A DNA stretch of 64,000 bases, from positions 62,001-126,000 of the IMG/VR virus record IMGVR_UViG_3300008261_000001. One strand, 5' to 3'. Source of the DNA: a virus. Below, piece after piece: positions 16,812 through 26,665 of the stretch. How positions within the stretch are numbered: position 1 is the first letter of the stretch; each line of letters opens with the position of its first letter. The translations under genes and the position numbers were made by a program. Under the pieces are notes generated by a model, which was given only the letters and a program-made list of their open reading frames with translations, did no database searches and had not been told where the DNA came from.

Positions 16812-19800
16812 TTAAGAGACAAGGACTCCGTAGTCTTCTTGAGCGTACACGACAACATCACTGAAGCCTGTTCCGTTCCAATCTGTAGAGAAATCAACAC
16901 CAGGCATAAAGACTGAACTTACCTGTCCATAGTCGATTGTCTCTATGACTCGCCCAAGCACAATAAGGTCGGCTACGGCATTTACATTTTGTTGAGTAGG
17001 TTCGCTTAGTAAGAGTATTTCGTTGGGTGAGGTGCCAACATCATAATCGCTCGCTGTACCCAAGAGTGTGGGTACTAGCTTGTTTAACCCGCCTGCGGTC
17101 GAATACCTTAAAACTTGTTTATCCAATGTGGGGGCTGAGTCCACATCGGTGAGGTCTGAGGTTTGGATAGAGAGGGCTACGCTTATGGTGTTGTTCAAGT
17201 CGTCGTAGCTGAAGTCTAATGAAGTGACTCCCGTATGTGTCCCATTATCGAGGGCTGTGGTCACAAGGCTTCTGACTTGGTCAGCGGTCAGTCCCCCATC
17301 AGGGGTGGATATAATGAAACCACCGAGTCCACCATTAGCAGTTTCGTCCCAAATGATGGTATTTCCATCCTCTATACCTGTTAGGTCAACATCTGAGTGA
17401 AGCCCTATAGAGCCGAGGGCGGTTAGGTTAACACCAGATACAGCGGGCAAACCTGTTGCTCCGAGTACAGGTATTTGTCCATCGGCTGTACCTACATCAT
17501 AGGAGCTGGCTGTACCAAGCCCATCCACTACGCTCTTTATTTGCCCATCGAGAACAAAGTCAGCATTGGATAAACTTGTGGTTGCACCTAAGTAGTTAGA
17601 ACCCACAGGGGTTATGTAAGAACCATCTGTATCTAAGCCTGCTCCAAGTTGCGTATCGTCAATCTCGTTTTGGATATCTGTAAAGGTATCGGATAAGTTC
17701 TTAATCTCTGTGTCCAAGAGAGAGTCAGCGGAGAATAAGCTAGTAGCACCTGCCAAGTAGTTAGAACCTACTGGTGCAGTATAGGTGCCATCCACACCGA
17801 GCCCAGCACCGAGTTGTGTGTCGTCTAACTCGTCTTGTAAGTCTGAGGTAAGGTTATTTAAGTTCGTCTCTAAGCCGAAGAGTGCGTTGTCTAGATTTCC
17901 TAAAGATGTGTGGTGTGATTCGGTGTCGTTTATGAAGTGTGTGGAGGAATAAACGGGTAGTGACCCATCTACACCTACACCTACGGAAAGCTGGGTGTTA
18001 TCTAGCTCTAGTTGTAGACCACCCTCTACACCTGTAGCCCTTAGGATTTCAGCGTCCAAGTTATCCGATACGCTCTTTATTTGACCATCGAGAATCGTAT
18101 CGGCATTGAATAGGCTTGTGGCTATGTTTATGTAGTTGGATGCAAGGGGTGGTGCATAAGTGCCATCTCCATCTAAGCCCGCACCTGTGACAACATTGGA
18201 TAGTTGAGTGCTTATGTTTCCAACATCCGTCTGTGTGTTGGATAGAGAGGTAGCTACATCGAATATGCTCTGGTCGAGAGTGCCTATGGCATCGTGATGA
18301 GATTGCAGATCAGTGATGTAGTTGGTGGCTGTGTAAACAGGTCTGGATGCGTCTACATTCAGCCCAAGAGAAGATAAAGAAGTATCCAATAAGTCGGAGG
18401 TGTTTCCGAGGCTTATGTCGAGGGCGAGGTCAGCACTTGCCAAGCTCGTAGTTAGATCTAAGTAGTTAGAGCCTACAGGGACGATGTAAGAGCCATCGGT
18501 GTCTAAGCCTGCACCCTCTTGAGTCGCATCGAGTTCAGCTAAAGCCCCGCCTGTTGCGTTATTGACGGCAGTATCCAATAAGGACAGAGCCTCGTGGTGG
18601 GAAGTGCCGTTGGGTAGGTAGAAGTTAGAGGTGTAATCAGGTAATGACCCATCAGCGTTTAAGCCCAAAGAAGTCTGTGTGTTATCAAGCTCTAGCTGAA
18701 TATCCCCCTCTACATCTGTTGCTCTGTTAATCTCATTCAGCAGAGCGGTATCGAGAGCTTTAATCTCGGTGTCCAATAGGCTATCCGCATTGAACAAGCT
18801 CGTGGCGAGCCTTATGTAGTTGGATGCCCCATCTGCTGTGTATGTACCATTAGCGTTTAAGCCAGCACCACCTTGTGTGTTATCTAGTTCTAGCTGTAGA
18901 TCTCCCTCTACACCTGTTGCCCTTAGTATTTCTGCATCTAGGTTATCCGATACTCCCTTAATGGCTCCATCTAAAGCAAAGTCTGCATTGGATAAACTCG
19001 TGGTAGCCCCTAAGTAGTTAGAACCGACAGGAGTTATGTAAGAACCATCCGTATCTAAGCCCGCCCCCTCTTGCGTGTCATCTAGTTCTAGCTGTAGATC
19101 TCCCTCTACACCAGTAGCTCTGAGGATTTCAGCATCTAGGTTATCCGATACTCCCTTAATAGCTCCATCAAGGGTCGCATCGGCATTGGATAAACTTGTA
19201 GTTGCTCCTAAGTAGTTAGTGCCTACAGGGACTAAATAAGAACCATCTGTATCCAAGCCAGCACCAGATTGGGTGTTATCAAGCTCTAGCTGTGCGTCAG
19301 ATAGGGCAGAAGATCTGACCCAGTTAGTTCCGTTCCATGCTAGGACTTGACCCGCAACAGAGGGATCCGTTGTATCAACATCGGATAGTGCGTTAATGGA
19401 TAAGTCTCGTACCCATTCGGTCGTAGCGACTAGGCTTGAGTCTTCAGCAGAGGGTGGGGTAAGAGCCGAGATTGTACCAGTGGTTGAAAGAGCGGAAGCA
19501 CCAAAGGTTATTGTGTTATTGGCGGATAGTATAGACCCAGCGGAGAGGGTTAGTTGAGCTGGGTCTCCTACGCCTATTAGAGCAGAGGTTGAGGCTTTGA
19601 GGGTGGATAGATTTAAGGGTTGGAGGGTGGGGTTGAGGGGAGAAAAATCGATTGTGTCGTCATTAGCGTTGGGGGCTGTTGTGAGGAAGTACTCATTAAC
19701 GCCCTCGTCCCAATAGAACGCGGCAGGGTCTTCGGTAGAGCCTCTTGTAAAGATAAAGCCTGTGTCTGTAGAAGCGTTGGGGTCAGCATCGGCTCCGTTG

Positions 19801-22800
19801 GCTAATCGGATAATAGGCTCTGTGACAGATAAAGACTCTGTGTTGATTGTGGTGGTGGTTCCGTTCACTACAAGGTTTTGTGTAGTGATAGTCCCTGTAG
19901 TGGTGAGGTTGTTCGCACCGAAGTTTATAGCCGCAGATAGGCTAGTGATAGACCCATCGCTTATGGAGATGTCGGCAAGGGTATGACCTTGTGCTGTAGA
20001 GGTGATAGCTCCAATAATGGATAAGTCACCTGTTATTTCTACATCACCAGCAACATCTGAGAGTACGACCAAGTCTCCATTGGATAAATCAGAGGTAGAG
20101 AGGACTCTATTGACGAAGTTTCCTGTGTTGTCTTGTACGAGGACTTGAAACTCCTCTAAGGCACCAAGATCAACATCGCTAAGATCACCTATAGAGAGGC
20201 TTACAGAAGCGGATATGGTGTGATTAAGTGGATCGTGGTCAAAAGATATGCCCGTGTGGGCGGATGCTTCTAAAGCCACACCAACAGCGTCTATGGCTTG
20301 GTTATCCGTGTATGTGGAGGGGGCGTTTTGAGCAGTCCAAAGGTTGCCTGCACTCCAAGTTAAAACTTGACCTAGAGCGGGAGGGGTGGTCGTTGTGTCT
20401 ACATCGGATAAGTCGTCAATAGAAGACGAGGTGGTGAGCAAGTCGCCAACATCGGATAAGTCAGAACTAGAGAGAGAAGCGTTCTCGAAGCCGTTGGCTA
20501 CGCCTGTGTATTTAAGCGTCTGCCCAACAAGCGGTCCTGTGATTTTAACATCGGTGAGGTCATCAAGTTGGGTGACTCCACCTGCACCTGCAATCAAAGA
20601 ACGGACAAACGAAGCCGTGGCTACTTCTCTACCCACGGCTGTAAGATCTGGCGTATCAGCAGTTATGTCTCCGCCAAAGAAATCTACATTCCCTGTGAAG
20701 GTCTGATTAGCGTTCAACCGAGCTATGTTAGCCGTATCGGATAAGTCGAGAGACGAAAGCGACTTGTTTCTAAAGGTGTTATTAGCGAGGTCATAAACGA
20801 GCGTCTGCCCATCTACTAAGGGAACTCCACCTGGTACACCCGCAAGGGTAATGAGAGAGCTAGATAGGAAATCCCCAGTATCCGCTTGAGAGGCAGTACC
20901 TAGATTAAGGGCGGTTATTTCTTGTTGTACAAACGCGGTTGTAGCGATGAGGGTTGAGCTATCGGCTAGGGGCTGTGTCGTGACCCTTACAGAGCCTGTG
21001 AAGGTTTGGTTAGCGTCTAATAGGGCTATATTAGCTGTATTGGATAAGTCCGTAGAGGCTAGAAGTCTATTCGTGAACTGCCCAAGTCCATTATGAACTA
21101 AGACATGACCTACTAGGGGTAGGTTTACTTGTACATCGGATAAGTCATCGAGTCCTGCACTAGAGGCTAAGAAGTCGGTCGTATTGGATAGGGAAGCAGA
21201 TCCGAGACCCAAAGTCGTGCGGACTGCGGGAGCGTCTGCGTCATCGAGCAGTGAGCGAGCAAAGGTTGTAAGGTTGGCTTCTGCCCAAGTGTTCACGCCT
21301 GTGGTGTAGATAAGTTTATCTGCACCTGTGCCGAGGGTAGAGATGGAGTTGAGGTTAAGGTTAAAGGCTTGGACATCAACACCTGGCTCAAGCTCTAAGG
21401 TCGCCCTAGCGGTGGCGACATCGGTGTCGTCTATGAGGCTTCGACCGAAAGCTGTTATATCGCTCTCTGCCCATGTATCTACACCCACGCTATAGATGAT
21501 CTTATCCGCACCTGTGCCAAGTGTGGCTATAGACGAGAGGGTTGCGTCTAAGGGCTGATAGAGTCCATCTAGGTTTAGGGTAGTCCTAACTTGAGATGGG
21601 TCTTGGGATACTAGGTTAGCACCATCACCTACAATGAAGTTGCCCGCTGTTGGGGCAATAATGGATAAGTCGGTAAGTCTTGCGTTAAGAGGCTGATATG
21701 TATCAGCGAGGTCGAGGGCGGTTATTTCCTGCTGTACGAACTCAGTTGTGGCAAGCTGTGCGGTGTTTGTCCCTAAAGGAGCAGTGGGTGCCTCAGGTAC
21801 ACCCACAAACACTGGACTATCCAATAGAGCCAAATCTGCACTATTGGATAAGTCGGTGGATGAAAGCTCCCTATTCGTGAACTGACCGAGTCCATTATGA
21901 ACTAAGACATGACCTGCTAGGGGTAGGTTTACTTGTACATCGGATAAGTCGTCTAGGGAGAGGCTTACGCTGGCATTGAGTAAAGCGTTGTCGTCATCGT
22001 ATGTGAAGGTGATACCCGAGTTCCCTGCTTGGTTATCCGTAAACATCGCTCCGACGAGGTCTTGAACTTGCTCTGCATCTAAGCCCTCAAGATCATCCGC
22101 TTGAGTTATAACCCCGCCCACGACCTTGAGGACTTTTCCATTTACTAGAACACCACCCAAGTCAACATCGGATAAGTCATCAATAGAAGCATTTGAGGCT
22201 AAGAAATCTCCTGTATCTGCTTGGGAAGCCGTACCCAAGTTGAGTGCGGTTATTTCTTGTTGTACAAAGGCAGTGGAAGCGAGGAGTGTAGAGTTATCCG
22301 CTAGGGGCTGTGTTGTTGCTCTTACAGAGCCTGTGAAGGTTTGGTTCGCATCTAATAGGGCTATATTGGCACTATTGGATAAGTCCGTAGAAGCCAAAGA
22401 GACAACAGCAGATATCTGAGCATTGTCGTCATCGTAAGTCCAAGTCACGCCCCCACCATCGACGAGCATTCCCCCAACGAGGTCTTGAACTTGCTCTGCG
22501 TCTAACCCACCAGCTTCATCTGCTTGGGTTAGAACCCCACCTACAACCTTGAGGACTTTTCCATTTATTAAAGCCCCACCTAGATTGACATCGGATAAGT
22601 CGTCAATAGAGGCGTTGGAGGCTAAGAAATCTCCTGTGTCCGCTTGGGAAGCAGAGCCTAGATTAAGAGCGTTTATTTCTTGTTGTACGAAGGCTGTGTT
22701 AGCAACGAGGGAGGAGTTATCGGCTAGGGGCTGATTGGAGACTCTAGTGTTGCCTGTGAAGGTTTGGTTAGCGTCTAAGCGGGCGAGGTTAGCTGTGTCC

Positions 22801-23939
22801 GAGAGGTTTGTGGAGGCGAGGGTAACAACGGCTGATATTTCAGAGTTATCATCGTCATAAGTCCAAGTGACCCCCCCTCCATTGACAAACATAGCTCCGA
22901 CGAAGTCTTCTATTTCCTCTTGGGTGAACCCTCCCCCACCGCCTGCTTCGTCAGCTTGAGTGATGACTCCGCCTACGACCTTGAGGATCTTTCCATTTAC
23001 TAAAGCTCCGCCTAGATTGACATCTGATAGATCGTCAATAGAGGCGTTTGAAGGTAAGAAATCCCCAGTGTCTGCTTGAGAAGCCGACCCCAAGTTGAGT
23101 GCGGTTATTTCTTGTTGTACGAAAGCGGTTGTAGCTAGGAGGGTCGAGTTATCGGCTAGGGGTTGAGTCGTTGCTCTAGTGTTACCTGTGAAGGTTTGGT
23201 TCGCATTGAGAAGAGGAATATTGGCACTATTGGATAAGTCTGTGGACGCTATAGAGACAACAGCAGATATTTCAGAGTTGTCGTCATCATAAGTCCAAGT
23301 GACTCCTCCGCCATTGACGAACATAGCTCCAACAAAATCTTCTATTTCCTCTTGGGTGAACCCACCCCCACCTCCGGCAGGGTCTGCTTGTGTAATGACA
23401 CCGTCAACGACCTTGAGGATCTTTCCATTTACTAAAGCCCCACCCAAATCAACATCAGAGAGGTCATCAATAGAGGCGGTAGAGGATAAGAAATCTGTGG
23501 TGTCTGCTATAGAGGCAGAGCCTAGTCCGAGATTGGAGCGGGCGGAGGCTTGTGCTACTGCACCTGCTGTGGCGATTTCGGATAGGTTATTAGCTTTGAG
23601 CAGTAGAGAGGTGAGTGCTGTAGTGGCTGTGGAGGACAAGCCGAGGTTGGCTCGTGCGTTGGCTTGAGCTTGAGCCCCTTCATCTGCGAACTCGGATAAG
23701 TAGTTCGAGGCGATGAGATAACCAACGGGGTTAGAGCCATCTATAGTGCCAACCTCGTCTACAGCCACCTGCATGGCTGTGTTCACTTCTACAGGGTAAG
23801 TTCCGTTCCAAGTCACACCATTTCTACGGACATTTCCAATAGACACATACCCGTACTGATCCCTAGTGACGGTGAATGTAAAACGCCCAACAGGGGTGAC
23901 TACAAGGTATTGTAGGGAGACTGATTGCTGTATAGCCAT
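16812..23939 (-). CDS. giant tail-fibre protein (2375 aa) with tandem repeats
   Basis: I placed the start at the ATG at 23939 rather than an in-frame TTG 15 bases upstream, because the Shine-Dalgarno TTGGAGG lies inside that longer version. The N-terminal ~100 residues are a probable attachment domain. After it come at least four long repeats containing LDANQTFTG, an LADNSTLLA-TTAFVQQEI stretch, SIDDLSDV and YDDDN. A second family of about nine repeats follows, with ELDDTQ-x-GAGLDTDGSY and SNYLGATTSL. The first family resembles fibre repeats that promote trimeric coiled shafts. Repeats are conserved at DNA level, making the locus prone to length variation. Probable role: second long tail fibre. 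Confidence 0.85.
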   Translation of the reverse strand: MAIQQSVSLQYLVVTPVGRFTFTVTRDQYGYVSIGNVRRNGVTWNGTYPVEVNTAMQVAVDEVGTIDGSNPVGYLIASNYLSEFADEGAQAQANARANLGLSSTATTALTSLLLKANNLSEIATAGAVAQASARSNLGLGSASIADTTDFLSSTASIDDLSDVDLGGALVNGKILKVVDGVITQADPAGGGGGFTQEEIEDFVGAMFVNGGGVTWTYDDDNSEISAVVSIASTDLSNSANIPLLNANQTFTGNTRATTQPLADNSTLLATTAFVQQEITALNLGSASQADTGDFLPSNASIDDLSDVNLGGALVNGKILKVVGGVITQADEAGGGGGFTQEEIEDFVGAMFVNGGGVTWTYDDDNSEISAVVTLASTNLSDTANLARLDANQTFTGNTRVSNQPLADNSSLVANTAFVQQEINALNLGSASQADTGDFLASNASIDDLSDVNLGGALINGKVLKVVGGVLTQADEAGGLDAEQVQDLVGGMLVDGGGVTWTYDDDNAQISAVVSLASTDLSNSANIALLDANQTFTGSVRATTQPLADNSTLLASTAFVQQEITALNLGTASQADTGDFLASNASIDDLSDVDLGGVLVNGKVLKVVGGVITQADDLEGLDAEQVQDLVGAMFTDNQAGNSGITFTYDDDNALLNASVSLSLDDLSDVQVNLPLAGHVLVHNGLGQFTNRELSSTDLSNSADLALLDSPVFVGVPEAPTAPLGTNTAQLATTEFVQQEITALDLADTYQPLNARLTDLSIIAPTAGNFIVGDGANLVSQDPSQVRTTLNLDGLYQPLDATLSSIATLGTGADKIIYSVGVDTWAESDITAFGRSLIDDTDVATARATLELEPGVDVQAFNLNLNSISTLGTGADKLIYTTGVNTWAEANLTTFARSLLDDADAPAVRTTLGLGSASLSNTTDFLASSAGLDDLSDVQVNLPLVGHVLVHNGLGQFTNRLLASTDLSNTANIALLDANQTFTGSVRVTTQPLADSSTLIATTAFVQQEITALNLGTASQADTGDFLSSSLITLAGVPGGVPLVDGQTLVYDLANNTFRNKSLSSLDLSDTANIARLNANQTFTGNVDFFGGDITADTPDLTAVGREVATASFVRSLIAGAGGVTQLDDLTDVKITGPLVGQTLKYTGVANGFENASLSSSDLSDVGDLLTTSSSIDDLSDVDTTTTPPALGQVLTWSAGNLWTAQNAPSTYTDNQAIDAVGVALEASAHTGISFDHDPLNHTISASVSLSIGDLSDVDLGALEEFQVLVQDNTGNFVNRVLSTSDLSNGDLVVLSDVAGDVEITGDLSIIGAITSTAQGHTLADISISDGSITSLSAAINFGANNLTTTGTITTQNLVVNGTTTTINTESLSVTEPIIRLANGADADPNASTDTGFIFTRGSTEDPAAFYWDEGVNEYFLTTAPNANDDTIDFSPLNPTLQPLNLSTLKASTSALIGVGDPAQLTLSAGSILSANNTITFGASALSTTGTISALTPPSAEDSSLVATTEWVRDLSINALSDVDTTDPSVAGQVLAWNGTNWVRSSALSDAQLELDNTQSGAGLDTDGSYLVPVGTNYLGATTSLSNADATLDGAIKGVSDNLDAEILRATGVEGDLQLELDDTQEGAGLDTDGSYITPVGSNYLGATTSLSNADFALDGAIKGVSDNLDAEILRATGVEGDLQLELDNTQGGAGLNANGTYTADGASNYIRLATSLFNADSLLDTEIKALDTALLNEINRATDVEGDIQLELDNTQTSLGLNADGSLPDYTSNFYLPNGTSHHEALSLLDTAVNNATGGALAELDATQEGAGLDTDGSYIVPVGSNYLDLTTSLASADLALDISLGNTSDLLDTSLSSLGLNVDASRPVYTATNYITDLQSHHDAIGTLDQSIFDVATSLSNTQTDVGNISTQLSNVVTGAGLDGDGTYAPPLASNYINIATSLFNADTILDGQIKSVSDNLDAEILRATGVEGGLQLELDNTQLSVGVGVDGSLPVYSSTHFINDTESHHTSLGNLDNALFGLETNLNNLTSDLQDELDDTQLGAGLGVDGTYTAPVGSNYLAGATSLFSADSLLDTEIKNLSDTFTDIQNEIDDTQLGAGLDTDGSYITPVGSNYLGATTSLSNADFVLDGQIKSVVDGLGTASSYDVGTADGQIPVLGATGLPAVSGVNLTALGSIGLHSDVDLTGIEDGNTIIWDETANGGLGGFIISTPDGGLTADQVRSLVTTALDNGTHTGVTSLDFSYDDLNNTISVALSIQTSDLTDVDSAPTLDKQVLRYSTAGGLNKLVPTLLGTASDYDVGTSPNEILLLSEPTQQNVNAVADLIVLGRVIETIDYGQVSSVFMPGVDFSTDWNGTGFSDVVVYAQEDYGVLVS

Positions 23940-24128
23940 GACTCGAACCTCCAAAAGATTGGATACTTTAAGGGGTGTTCATCATTAAAAGATTATTGTT
24001 TCTTATAGGTGTATGTAGTTCTGCCCCCTCCAGAGTGTTGTTGATGTAGTCCGAGTGTCGATTATCGACCAAGAGGGGGGGGGTTAATACATACAAATAC
24101 TTAGCTTAAAAGAGAAAGGTGGGGTAGT
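23940..24128. promoter_or_regulatory. divergent intergenic region with palindrome and G9 tract
   Basis: This region separates the minus-strand fibre operon from the plus-strand replication genes, so it should carry promoters for both. It contains a perfect 6-bp inverted repeat, GTCGAT-T-ATCGAC, at 24057-24069, a candidate operator. A run of nine G (24075-24083) follows shortly after; a CCCCCTC at 24024-24030 could pair with it. The plus-strand gene is preceded by GAAAGGTGGGG. No clear -35/-10 pair is evident. Confidence 0.4.
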
Positions 24129-25118
24129 ATGGGTCTATCTATTATGACGCAGGAAGAAGCAGAAGACCCTATGCGTAACATCTATTGGTCGCACTTGAAG
24201 ATGATGAGGGCTTGCCCTCAGCAGTACTTATGGCACAAGGGGCATCCAGACATTGACTTGGGGGCTGGTAAGGGAAACCCCAAGCCGTTGCCAGATGACA
24301 AGAGGGAGTCGGAACACCATCAGCTAATGGGTACGGTTTTATCCAAAGTCGTTGAGGATGTGTACAACCACGAGTTATGGAAAGAACCGAAGGTGTTATT
24401 GGAAAAGGTGCAAGACATAGCTCGCAGGGAGTTTGTATTTGCGGAGCAACGGCACTATGTGGAGTGGACTCTCATGACGAGGGAGAGTGCGTTAGAAACT
24501 TGTGTCGAGGGGGCGAGGAACTTTTTGGAAATCATGAGGGACAACAAGATGATTGGCCCTTTTGCGAAGTCCGAGATGAAGATGACCCCCACGATGAACA
24601 AGTACTTCAATGTGTGTGGTGTGGCGGACTTGGTCTATAGGGATAAGGAGGGAAGGGTATTTATTCTTGATGGCAAGAACGCGATGACACCGATGAAGTA
24701 TGAGGACGAGGATCAGCTTAGGTGGTATGCGTTATGTTTTAGGCTTCAGTACGGAAAGACTCCAGATAAGTTGGGGTTTTTCTTCTTTCGTTATCCGAAG
24801 TCTAATCCGCCCGCTGATTGGGACACTTCAAGTAGTGGTGAGTGGACTGGCTTTGTAGAGGTCAAGATAGACGAGGAAGACATTAAGCGTCTTGGCAAGG
24901 AAGCGATTGAGACGAATAGGGCTATCCATTTTGGGAAGTTCGAGCCGAACCCACAGCCTAAGCACTGTAAAATGTGTAAGTTCGAAAACATCTGTGAGGA
25001 GCGTCAAGCTCAAAAGAAGCACAACGCTGCCAAGAGGGGTTTGGGTAGGTCTGACACGGAAGACCCTGCTTCGGTGGGTGGGGGGTTTGTGGATTTGGAT
25101 ATGAGCAAAAAAGGGTAG
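24129..25118 (+). CDS. RecB/Cas4-like PD-(D/E)XK nuclease, probable Fe-S
   Basis: The 329-residue product looks like a PD-(D/E)XK nuclease of the RecB/Cas4 type. The catalytic region is GVADLVYRDKEGRVFILDGK around residues 162-181, giving the GxxD and DxK motifs, followed by a QLRWYALCF helix typical of this family (QxxxYA). A cysteine near the N terminus (ACPQQYLWH) and the cluster CKMCKFENIC near residue 280 match the four-cysteine iron-sulphur site of Cas4/AddB-like nucleases. Expected role is single-strand DNA exonuclease activity in recombination or end processing. It precedes the sliding clamp. The last ~35 residues are a low-complexity tail ending in acidic and basic residues. Confidence 0.8.
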   Translation: MGLSIMTQEEAEDPMRNIYWSHLKMMRACPQQYLWHKGHPDIDLGAGKGNPKPLPDDKRESEHHQLMGTVLSKVVEDVYNHELWKEPKVLLEKVQDIARREFVFAEQRHYVEWTLMTRESALETCVEGARNFLEIMRDNKMIGPFAKSEMKMTPTMNKYFNVCGVADLVYRDKEGRVFILDGKNAMTPMKYEDEDQLRWYALCFRLQYGKTPDKLGFFFFRYPKSNPPADWDTSSSGEWTGFVEVKIDEEDIKRLGKEAIETNRAIHFGKFEPNPQPKHCKMCKFENICEERQAQKKHNAAKRGLGRSDTEDPASVGGGFVDLDMSKKG

Positions 25119-25187
25119 TTCTGAAGGGAGCTGATGGGGTGGATTTTATAAGTGTGAACTGCACCAATCGATCCTAAGGAGGAAGAA

Positions 25188-25451
25188 ATGGATTTGGAGC
25201 AGTTAGTAGCCAAGAAGTCGGAGCTAGAAAAGAGGAGAGAGAGGCTTCTTGGTAAGATGGAGTCTGCTAGGGCATCTTTAGCCGATTTGGATAAGAAGCT
25301 CATGGAGAGGGGCATAAACCCCGAAAACCTTGAGGACGAGATCGTAAGGTTGAAGTCTAAGAGGGACGATTTAATGAAGCAGTTATCTGAAGCTATCGCT
25401 GAAGCAGAGACAATTTTAACACGCATCGAGACACGAGTGGAGAACCTATGA
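25188..25451 (+). CDS. small coiled-coil protein
   Basis: This 87-residue product is almost entirely a heptad-patterned coiled coil rich in Leu, Glu, Lys and Arg (for example LEKRRERLLGKMESARASL), with one break at a Gly-Ile-Asn-Pro turn near residue 42, giving a probable helical hairpin. A very strong Shine-Dalgarno (AAGGAGGAAGAA) precedes it. Its stop overlaps the start of the sliding-clamp gene by four bases, so the two are co-translated. No known family is recognised. It may be a clamp accessory protein, or a fragment like those between halves of SMC-type proteins, since the SbcC C-half lies just downstream. Confidence 0.65.
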   Translation: MDLEQLVAKKSELEKRRERLLGKMESARASLADLDKKLMERGINPENLEDEIVRLKSKRDDLMKQLSEAIAEAETILTRIETRVENL

Positions 25452-26665
25452 AGATTACGATTTCGACTAATGACCTCAAGGAAGCCTTGAGCATTGCCCA
25501 AAACACATTGGGTTCGGCATCTGACATTACATCACATTTTGTGTTTGTGCCGAGTTCTAATGGTGTGTCGGTGATGGCTTGTGAGCCACCTCGCATCTTT
25601 TCCAAAATCCCTTGTTTGGGGGCGACCGTTCAAGAAGCAGATGACTCTGTGGGCTTTTCTTTCGATGGTAAGCGAGCCATGCAAGCTATCGGAGCGGTGA
25701 GCGGGGTACTTGAGATTTCCGATGCTGAGGGTGAGGTGACCATCAAGTCGGATAAGGGTACGATCAGCCTATCGAGCCTCGACCCCAATGCGTTTCCTCC
25801 GTGGTTGGATAAGTTTAACGAGTCCACCGGAGACAAGTCTGTTCCATCGGGTGTGTTGTACGATTGTTTGAATCAGCTTAAGGGGTACATCTCTACGGAT
25901 GACTCTCGTAGACCTGAGCTTGCTATGTTGTACATCAATGATGGTAAGGCGTATGCTTGCGATGGTTTTGGGCTTTGTGTGTCTCGTCACGAGGCTTTGC
26001 AAGGGGTGACGCTGAAGCTCCACTTCAAGGATGTTGCCCCCTTGTGTAAGTTCTTGAAGGCACACGATGGTCACGCCATCTCCATAAAGGCAGGTGGGCA
26101 AGCGACATTCTTTGTGTCTGAGAACAACGCGGTGTTTGGCACGATGGATTTGCCTTACACTTATCCTATGGCGATCACGACACACAATGCTTTGGACTTC
26201 GACATGGTTCCGAGGAGGGTGTGGAGGCTCTCTAAGGGAGATGTTTTGACCGCGATCAACTTCCTCTCAGCAGGTGCAGATAAGACCGACCTCAAGGTGG
26301 TGTTCAAAGACCCTGAGGGTGAGATTGGATCATCACCTGTGATGGAGATGCGTCCAGCGAGCGGTAAGGGCTATATGTCTTATACGCTTGAGACTCCAAA
26401 CTACGATTTGGATAATGCCAAGCTAGAGACGCTGACCGACCCTGGGGAGCGTATGTTTGTTTCTCGCTCTAAGGCTAAGGACACCGAGGGAGAAGACATC
26501 GAGTCGTTTAACTTCAACTACTTGTACATGAAGAGGGCTTTGGAGGGTATCGATCAGTTTGTATATATGGGTTGTAATCGTCAACAGGGCAAGGGCTATA
26601 TGTTGTTCAAGAGCCAATGCTCATCTAGCGTTGAGATTGTATCCGTTATCGGTTGGATGATCTAA
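25448..26665 (+). CDS. dnaN: DNA sliding clamp, DNA polymerase III beta-like
   Basis: The 405-residue protein has beta-clamp features. It starts with MKITISTNDLKEALSIAQNTLG, like the first helix of DnaN. A second domain begins near residue 132 with a VPSGVLYDCLNQLKGYIST helix and reaches the ACDGFGLCVS segment at 170-179, matching the ATDGHRLAV hallmark of the beta subunit. The clamp encircles DNA and tethers polymerase and other partners. A DnaX-type clamp loader lies at 47661-48887. In T4-like phages the clamp also activates late transcription. It overlaps the gene before by four bases and the SbcC C-half after by one. Sequence divergence from cellular DnaN is high. Confidence 0.75.
   Translation: MKITISTNDLKEALSIAQNTLGSASDITSHFVFVPSSNGVSVMACEPPRIFSKIPCLGATVQEADDSVGFSFDGKRAMQAIGAVSGVLEISDAEGEVTIKSDKGTISLSSLDPNAFPPWLDKFNESTGDKSVPSGVLYDCLNQLKGYISTDDSRRPELAMLYINDGKAYACDGFGLCVSRHEALQGVTLKLHFKDVAPLCKFLKAHDGHAISIKAGGQATFFVSENNAVFGTMDLPYTYPMAITTHNALDFDMVPRRVWRLSKGDVLTAINFLSAGADKTDLKVVFKDPEGEIGSSPVMEMRPASGKGYMSYTLETPNYDLDNAKLETLTDPGERMFVSRSKAKDTEGEDIESFNFNYLYMKRALEGIDQFVYMGCNRQQGKGYMLFKSQCSSSVEIVSVIGWMI

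Noticed and set aside
8749-23939. Many long plus-strand reading frames opposite the fibre genes
   Set aside because: They are Ser/Val/Pro-rich mirror images of the repetitive fibre codons, have no ribosome-binding sites and no domains.
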